A DNA stretch of 64,000 nt from assembly GCF_019145355.1 (NCBI RefSeq), contig NZ_JAHSTY010000001.1, positions 3,286,001-3,350,000 of the forward strand. The letters are read 5' to 3'. The notes beneath the pieces are model-generated. The model saw only the letters and a program-made list of their open reading frames with translations, was not told the origin of the DNA and did no database searches. Source of the stretch: Pseudomonas azadiae (GTDB taxonomy: Bacteria > Pseudomonadota > Gammaproteobacteria > Pseudomonadales > Pseudomonadaceae). Both the position numbers and the translations under genes were made by a program. Of this stretch, positions 59,341 through 64,000 are shown piece by piece (positions within the stretch are counted from its first letter, which is position 1; each line of letters begins with the position of its first letter).

Positions 59341-60255
59341 ATGGCTGTTAAAAAGACTACTCAGAAAGAAGGCAGCTCGTGGGTCGGGGAAGTTGAAAAA
59401 TATTCCCGTAAGATCTGGCTTGCTGGTTTAGGCGTGTACTCGAAGGTTAGCAGTGACGGTGGCAAATACTTCGAGACGTTGGTCAAGGACGGCGAGAAGG
59501 CCGAGAAGTTGACCAAGACCACAGTGGGTAAAAAAGTTGAAGCGGCCAAGGTAACTGCCGGTTCCGCCAAGTCGAGCATTTCTGACACGTGGGGCAAGTT
59601 GGAAGAAACGTTCGACAAGCGTCTCAACAGTGCCATTTCGCGACTGGGCGTGCCTAGCAAGGCAGAACTGAAGACGTTGCACAGCAAGGTCGATACCCTG
59701 ACCAAGCAAATCGAAAAACTGACCGGCGCTAAAGTGGCTCCCGTTAAAGCGGTCGCTGCCAAACCTGCCGCCAAGCCAGTGGCTAAAACCGCAGCGGCCA
59801 AACCCGCGGCGAAAGCTGCAGCCAAGCCCCTGGTAAAAGCGGTCGCAAAACCTGCGGCCAAGGCTCCAGCCAAGGTGGCTGCAAAACCTGCCGCGAAGCC
59901 TGCGGCGAAAACCGCAGCCGCCAAGCCGGCTGCAAAACCAGTAGCCGCTAAAGCGGCTGCCAAGCCTGCCGCGAAACCTGCCGCCAAGGCCGCCGCTAAA
60001 CCAGCCGCTAAAACCGCAGCTGCAAAGCCCGCAGCCAAGCCGACCGCCGCGAAACCGGCTGCCAAGCCGGCTGCAGCCAAGCCAGCGGCAAAACCAGCCG
60101 CCGTGAAGAAGCCAGCGGTAGCGAAAAAATCGGCCGCCGCCAAGCCTGCTCCTGCTGCGTCTCCCGCCTCCACAGCCAACTCAGTGTCCGCACCGGCCCC
60201 CGCTGTGACCCCGACTGCAACGCCGGCAACCCCGACGCCATCCAGTCAGTCCTGA
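59341..60255 (+). CDS. phaF: Phasin PhaF with histone H1-like tail
   Basis: A 304-residue granule and nucleoid-associated phasin that helps distribute granules at cell division. Its N-terminal phasin domain (about 1-135) has EKYSRKIWLAGLGVYSKVSSDGGKYF and a leucine-zipper stretch ELKTLHSKVDTLTKQIEKLTG. The C-terminal part (about 136-275) is a long run of AAKPAAK-type repeats, resembling histone H1, that bind DNA. It ends in a Pro/Ala/Thr/Ser-rich segment. Twelve bases after phaI; a strong terminator follows. Confidence 0.97.
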   Translation: MAVKKTTQKEGSSWVGEVEKYSRKIWLAGLGVYSKVSSDGGKYFETLVKDGEKAEKLTKTTVGKKVEAAKVTAGSAKSSISDTWGKLEETFDKRLNSAISRLGVPSKAELKTLHSKVDTLTKQIEKLTGAKVAPVKAVAAKPAAKPVAKTAAAKPAAKAAAKPLVKAVAKPAAKAPAKVAAKPAAKPAAKTAAAKPAAKPVAAKAAAKPAAKPAAKAAAKPAAKTAAAKPAAKPTAAKPAAKPAAAKPAAKPAAVKKPAVAKKSAAAKPAPAASPASTANSVSAPAPAVTPTATPATPTPSSQS

Positions 60256-60270
60256 TTTCCCCCAGGACAC

Positions 60271-60307
60271 AAAAAATGCCCGGCCTGCAAAGGTCGGGCA
60301 TTTTTTT
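60271..60307. terminator. Bidirectional terminator between phaF and phaD
   Basis: TGCCCGGCCT/AGGTCGGGCA stem (one G-T pair) flanked by an A run and a T run; it serves phaIF and the convergent phaC1ZC2D unit. Confidence 0.93.
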
Positions 60308-60328
60308 GTGTGAGCGCGGGCTACATGT

Positions 60329-60949
60329 TCAGTCCGTGTCATCCAGGTATTTCAGGGCCAAGCGCTCGGTCGCCAATCTCGCTGGCGACAGGAGGTGCGG
60401 CGCGACCAGCATCATTACCTGATAGACCACCACTTGCACCTCGCCCTTGCGGTCGAGAATGCGCTGGTAGTCCAGGGAAAACAGCAGCGTCATGGTGATC
60501 TGTTCCACCAGTTGACCGAGCGCCTGTGTATCGCTGACCAACTGTTCCGTCGCCTTCATACGCGCCAGCAAAGCCGCCAGGGTGCGCTTGAGCGACGTGA
60601 GCAGGTTGCGAATGCCCTTGGCCAGCTTCGGCAGGCGCCCGGCGAGGTTCGACAGGTCCTGGAACAGGAAGCGGTAATGGGCCATACGCTCGACGATCAG
60701 GTGCAGGAACAGCCAGTAGTCCTCGGGCTTTAATTGCGCATCTGCCGGTGGGTCGAGCAGCGGTGCCAGTTCAGCTTGAAAGCGTTCGAACAGACCGAGT
60801 ACCAGCGGTTCCTTGCCATGAAAATGGTAGTAGAGGTTGCCGGGGCTGATCCCCATTTCATTGGCCACCTCCATGGTCGAGACATTGGGTTCGCCCTTCT
60901 GGTTGAACAATTGCAAGGCACATTCAAGGATACGGTCGCGGGTCTTCAT
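60329..60949 (-). CDS. phaD: TetR family transcriptional regulator PhaD
   Basis: Activator of the pha genes, responding to an intermediate of fatty-acid beta-oxidation in P. putida. The 206 residues have an N-terminal TetR helix-turn-helix (RILECALQLFNQKGEPNVSTMEVANEMGISPGNLYYHFHGKEPLVLGLFE, about 6-55) and a helical ligand domain. It is 28 bases downstream of phaC2 in the phaC1ZC2D order. Confidence 0.95.
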   Translation of the reverse strand: MKTRDRILECALQLFNQKGEPNVSTMEVANEMGISPGNLYYHFHGKEPLVLGLFERFQAELAPLLDPPADAQLKPEDYWLFLHLIVERMAHYRFLFQDLSNLAGRLPKLAKGIRNLLTSLKRTLAALLARMKATEQLVSDTQALGQLVEQITMTLLFSLDYQRILDRKGEVQVVVYQVMMLVAPHLLSPARLATERLALKYLDDTD

Positions 60950-60977
60950 CCAGCCTTCTTAACGGTGTCGGGTGAAC

Positions 60978-62660
60978 TCAACGCACGCGCACATAGGTGC
61001 CTGGCGCCGCTTCCATCGGTGGGTAGTTCTGGTTGCCCAGGGCGGTGAGGGTTTCTCGTTGTACGCCCGAGCGTTGCTGGATCCATGTCAGCCACTGCGG
61101 CCACCAGCTGCCTTCGACGTGGTTGGCGTCGTAGTACCAGGCCCGGGGGTCGCTGCTCAGCTTGGGGTTCTCGACGTAGTTGGCCTTGGGGTTGCCCGGC
61201 GGGTTGAGAATGCTCTGGATGTGCCCGCTGTTGGACAGCACGAAGCGTCGATCGCCGCCCAACAACTGGGTGGAGCGGTACACCGCGTCCCACGGGGTGA
61301 TGTGGTCGTTGATGCCGCCCACGCTGAAGCTGTCCACGGTGACCTTCCGCAGATCGATGGGGGTGCCGCACACTTGCAGTCCACCGGGGCGGCTGAGCGG
61401 GTTGTGCTTGAAGAAGTCCAGCAGGTCGCCGTGCAGCGCGGCGGGCAGGCGCGTGTTGTCGTTGTTCCAGTACAGGATGTCGAAGGCCGGCGGCTCCTTG
61501 CCCAGCAAGTAATTGTTGATCCAATAGTTCCAGATCAAATCATTGGGGCGCATCCAGGCAAACACCTTGGCCATGTCACGTCCGTCCAGCACGCCTTGCT
61601 GATAGGAACGGCGCTTGGCGGCTTCCAGGGTTTGCTCGTCGGCGAACAGCGTGGCGGGGCTGTCGATCTGGCTGTCCAGCAGGCTCACCAGGTAGCTCGC
61701 GCTGGAGACGCGGCGCAACTGGCGCTTGGCTTGCAGGTGGCCTTGCAGCGCGGCGATGGTCAGGCCACCGGCACAGGCGCCCATCAGGTTGACGTCGCGC
61801 GCCTTGGTAATCGCCCGGCACACGTTGAGCGCCTCTTCCAGCGCGGCAACGTAGGTGGATAGGCCCCATTCGCGATGGCGCACATCCGGGTTGCGCCAGC
61901 TGACCATGAACGTCTGCAGGCCGTTTTTCAACGCGTACTGCACAAAGCTGTTGGCCGGGCTCAGGTCGAAAATGTAGTACTTGTTGATTTGCGGCGGCAC
62001 GATCAGCAGCGGTTTGGCGTACTGTTTTTCACTCATGGGCTTGTACTGGATCAGCTCCAGCAGCTCATTGCGAAAGACCACCGAGCCGGACGTGGTGGCG
62101 ACCGTCTTGCCCACCTCGAACGCATGCTTGCTCACCTGGCGCGGCAGGCCATTGTTGTGCAGCACGTCTTCGAGCAGGTGGCTCGCGCCGCGCACCACGC
62201 TGTGCCCGCCGGAGTTGAGCAGCTCCTTGATGGCCAGTGGGTTGAGCAGGGTGTTGGAGGGCGAAACCGCATCATTGAGCAGCGAGAAAGCGAAGTGCGC
62301 ACGCGCTCGATCATCGGCGCTCAGGGTGCTGTCGTCGATCCAGTGGCGCGTCTGCTTCTGCCAGCTCAAGTACGCCTGCAGGCTGCGTCGGTACAGCGGG
62401 TTGAGGGCCCAGGTGGGGTCGGTGAAGCGGCTGTCATGGGGGTTGGGCTTGTGCACGGTTTCACCCAGCAGCACGCGGCCCAGTTGACCGCTCAGCGCCA
62501 AGGCATGACGAGCCGTATGCAGCGGGTTGCGCAAGCCATGGGCGGCTACGCTGCGCAGCGTCGACAGCAGGTCGCGACCGCGCAGCCCGGTGATCGCATT
62601 TTGCGCATTGATGAACGCAGCAGGGGTGGGTGCCGGGTCCGTCATGGGTCTTTCTCGCAT
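60978..62660 (-). CDS. phaC2: Class II poly(3-hydroxyalkanoate) synthase PhaC2
   Basis: Polymerises medium-chain 3-hydroxyacyl-CoA into polyester at the granule surface. The 560 residues have FTDPTWALNPLYRRSLQAYLSWQKQ, the lipase-like box NLMGACAGGLT with the nucleophile Cys (about 295), the catalytic Asp region near DSFSVGGINDHITPW and the His in NSGHIQSILNPPGNPKA. I chose ATG 62660 after AAGGAG (MRERPMTDPAP); ATG at 62645 is a fallback. Downstream of phaZ. Confidence 0.96.
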   Translation of the reverse strand: MRERPMTDPAPTPAAFINAQNAITGLRGRDLLSTLRSVAAHGLRNPLHTARHALALSGQLGRVLLGETVHKPNPHDSRFTDPTWALNPLYRRSLQAYLSWQKQTRHWIDDSTLSADDRARAHFAFSLLNDAVSPSNTLLNPLAIKELLNSGGHSVVRGASHLLEDVLHNNGLPRQVSKHAFEVGKTVATTSGSVVFRNELLELIQYKPMSEKQYAKPLLIVPPQINKYYIFDLSPANSFVQYALKNGLQTFMVSWRNPDVRHREWGLSTYVAALEEALNVCRAITKARDVNLMGACAGGLTIAALQGHLQAKRQLRRVSSASYLVSLLDSQIDSPATLFADEQTLEAAKRRSYQQGVLDGRDMAKVFAWMRPNDLIWNYWINNYLLGKEPPAFDILYWNNDNTRLPAALHGDLLDFFKHNPLSRPGGLQVCGTPIDLRKVTVDSFSVGGINDHITPWDAVYRSTQLLGGDRRFVLSNSGHIQSILNPPGNPKANYVENPKLSSDPRAWYYDANHVEGSWWPQWLTWIQQRSGVQRETLTALGNQNYPPMEAAPGTYVRVR

Positions 62661-62749
62661 GAGCCAACACTCCTTCGTCAAGCCATCAAACAGGCACGCC
62701 AATCCAGAACCATAGTCGGTTCCTGGCAAGTTGCGCGGTGGTGTGGTCC

Positions 62750-63595
62750 TTACACCGCCGGTCGCGGATGAATCACCGCGCGCATGCGTTCCTCTTCGAG
62801 GAATTTCATTATGATCGGCGCCACGGCTTCGGCTCGAGTGATCAGGAACAGGTGGCCGTCATCAATGATGTGCAGTTGCGCGTTGGGAATGCGCCAGGCG
62901 AGCATGCGCATGTTGATCAGCGGGATCAGCGGGTCGTCGTCGCCCGCCAGCACCAGGGTGGGTTGGCGGATCTTGTGCAGCCAGTGGATGCTGGTCCAGC
63001 CCAGCCCCGCGAACAGTTGCCAGTAATAGCCCAGCTTGCCGGCCGAGCGCACTTTGCTCGCATGCTCGGCGGCCAGTTTCGCATCGCGGCGGAACGAGCC
63101 GCCGTAAATCATCGGCGCGATGCGCACCACGTGGGACGGCTGGATGTAACGGCGTGGGCTGGCCATCAGCCATAACACCTTGGGTTTGCCCGGCACCATC
63201 ACCGCACCCGCCGCCGTGGCCGCCAGGATCAATTTTTTGCAACGCTCCGGGTAGTCGTAGGCAAATTGCTGCGCCAGCGCCCCGCCCCAGGACACGCCCA
63301 CCGCATTCACCTGGCCGTAGTCGAGGTAATCGAGCATGCGCGCGGTGAGCTTGGCCAAGCCGGGAAATCGGTACGGCCGATTGGGCGTCGACGAACCGCC
63401 CACGCCGGGCACATCGAAGGCGATCACTTCCAGGTCCGGGTCCAGCGCCTGGACGAACGGAAACACCAGCTCAAGGTTGGCGCCGATGCCGTTGAAGATC
63501 AGCAGCGGCGTCAAGTGTGGCTTGCCCGGGCGCACCGCCGTGCGGATGGCTTGGCCATCCAGGTCGATGGTTCGGAAGATGAACGGTTGCGGCAT
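62750..63595 (-). CDS. phaZ: Poly(3-hydroxyalkanoate) depolymerase PhaZ
   Basis: Intracellular depolymerase that mobilises the stored polyester. The 281-residue alpha/beta hydrolase begins MPQPFIFRTIDLDGQAIRTAVRPG like P. putida PhaZ, so I chose ATG 63595 over a TTG two codons upstream. Nucleophile GVSWGGALAQQFA (Ser about 102), AGDDDPLIPLINM with the acid residue, and IDDGHLFLIT with the catalytic His. Between phaC1 and phaC2, as in other pseudomonads. Confidence 0.97.
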   Translation of the reverse strand: MPQPFIFRTIDLDGQAIRTAVRPGKPHLTPLLIFNGIGANLELVFPFVQALDPDLEVIAFDVPGVGGSSTPNRPYRFPGLAKLTARMLDYLDYGQVNAVGVSWGGALAQQFAYDYPERCKKLILAATAAGAVMVPGKPKVLWLMASPRRYIQPSHVVRIAPMIYGGSFRRDAKLAAEHASKVRSAGKLGYYWQLFAGLGWTSIHWLHKIRQPTLVLAGDDDPLIPLINMRMLAWRIPNAQLHIIDDGHLFLITRAEAVAPIIMKFLEEERMRAVIHPRPAV

Positions 63596-63637
63596 GCTCA
63601 AGCCCTGTGAAGTGTTACAGCCGGAATGCGGTCTGAA

Positions 63638-63726
63638 TGTGGGAGCGGGCTTGCTCGCGAATGCGGTGTGTCAGTACCAGATGTGTTGCCTGACACACCG
63701 TATTCGCGAGCAAGCCCGCTCCCACA
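63638..63726. repeat. Paired REP element, family 1, GGGAGCGGG variant
   Basis: TGTGGGAGCGGGCTTGCTCG arm with a perfect inverted partner, loop carrying GTGTGTCAG/CTGACACAC. It lies between phaC1 and phaZ, within a unit usually co-transcribed. Confidence 0.92.
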
Positions 63727-63762
63727 TTTGGATCTCATTTCAATCACAAAAATGTGTGTGGG

Positions 63763-64000
63763 TTAGCGTTCGTGAACATAAGTACCCGGCGCGGCTTCGG
63801 CGGCGGCATAGGTTTTATTACCCAAACTCACCGGCGCCTTCTTCAATTTTCCCGCCCGCTCCGCCTGCCATACCTGCCAATGCAGCCACCACGAATCGGT
63901 GTGCTTGGTTGCATTCTCCTGCCACTCAAGGGGTTTGCCCGCCAGGCTGTCGCTGGTCTGATACCGCGCCTTGGGGTTGCCCGGCGGGTTGAGGATGCTC
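63763..64000 (-). CDS. phaC1: Class II poly(3-hydroxyalkanoate) synthase PhaC1 (C-terminal part only)
   Basis: The last 78 residues are visible on the minus strand: SILNPPGNPKARYQ, then a Trp-rich DSWWLHWQVWQAERAGKL and the end APGTYVHER followed by TAA at 63763. This is the C-terminus typical of class II synthases and parallels the end of PhaC2 in the same window. The remainder lies beyond the window. Confidence 0.95.
   Translation of the reverse strand, partial: SILNPPGNPKARYQTSDSLAGKPLEWQENATKHTDSWWLHWQVWQAERAGKLKKAPVSLGNKTYAAAEAAPGTYVHER

Overview
The window is chromosomal DNA from a Pseudomonas of the P. fluorescens group. The evidence is the gene content, the gene order and the repeats. 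Gene order follows the chromosomal backbone I recall from P. aeruginosa: ntrC-ntrB, glnA, thiI, typA, fbp, the hut cluster, pip-dtd-opgGH, an amino-acid ABC transporter, chemoreceptors, rsmE-tatCBA-hisEI-ubiBJE and the pha cluster. The complete hut locus is laid out as I recall it for P. fluorescens SBW25. Thirteen paired REP (REPIN-like) elements of two sequence families lie between genes. I see no rRNA, tRNA, CRISPR array, prophage or transposase.

Region 1-9.3 kb is nitrogen control and housekeeping. The NtrC and NtrB genes and glnA (glutamine synthetase) are on the minus strand. Both transcription units have recognisable sigma-54 promoters with upstream NtrC-type boxes. Between them sit a periplasmic chorismate mutase and a tiny DUF6124 gene. 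About 280 bases upstream of that small gene is an intricate set of inverted repeats, one of which can pair with its Shine-Dalgarno sequence. thiI, typA and a YkgJ-type cysteine-cluster gene follow.

Region 9.5-19.9 kb holds glycogen phosphorylase, a DUF2339/DUF3999 membrane-protein pair, fructose-1,6-bisphosphatase, a RelE/Phd-type toxin-antitoxin pair and two lipoproteins.

Region 20-36 kb is a full histidine-utilisation locus: hutF divergent from hutC-hutD, then hutU, an NCS1 permease (probably the urocanate transporter), the hutXWV ABC transporter, two ammonia-lyase paralogues, a histidine permease, hutI and hutG. Together they import histidine and urocanate and convert histidine to glutamate by the five-step route through formylglutamate. 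A sigma-54 promoter overlapped downstream by a HutC-like operator precedes hutU. The first lyase paralogue (hutH1) lacks the Ala-Ser-Gly triad that forms the MIO cofactor.

Region 36-48 kb holds a quaternary-amine-type binding protein, an esterase, pip, dtd, the osmoregulated periplasmic glucan genes opgGH behind a hairpin-rich leader, and an amino-acid ABC system with two tandem paralogous binding proteins.

Region 48-64 kb holds two tandem chemoreceptors, rsmE, tatABC, hisE and hisI, ubiquinone genes ubiBJE and most of the medium-chain-length polyhydroxyalkanoate cluster. There phaI-phaF run convergent to phaD, phaC2, phaZ and phaC1, which is cut by the window end.
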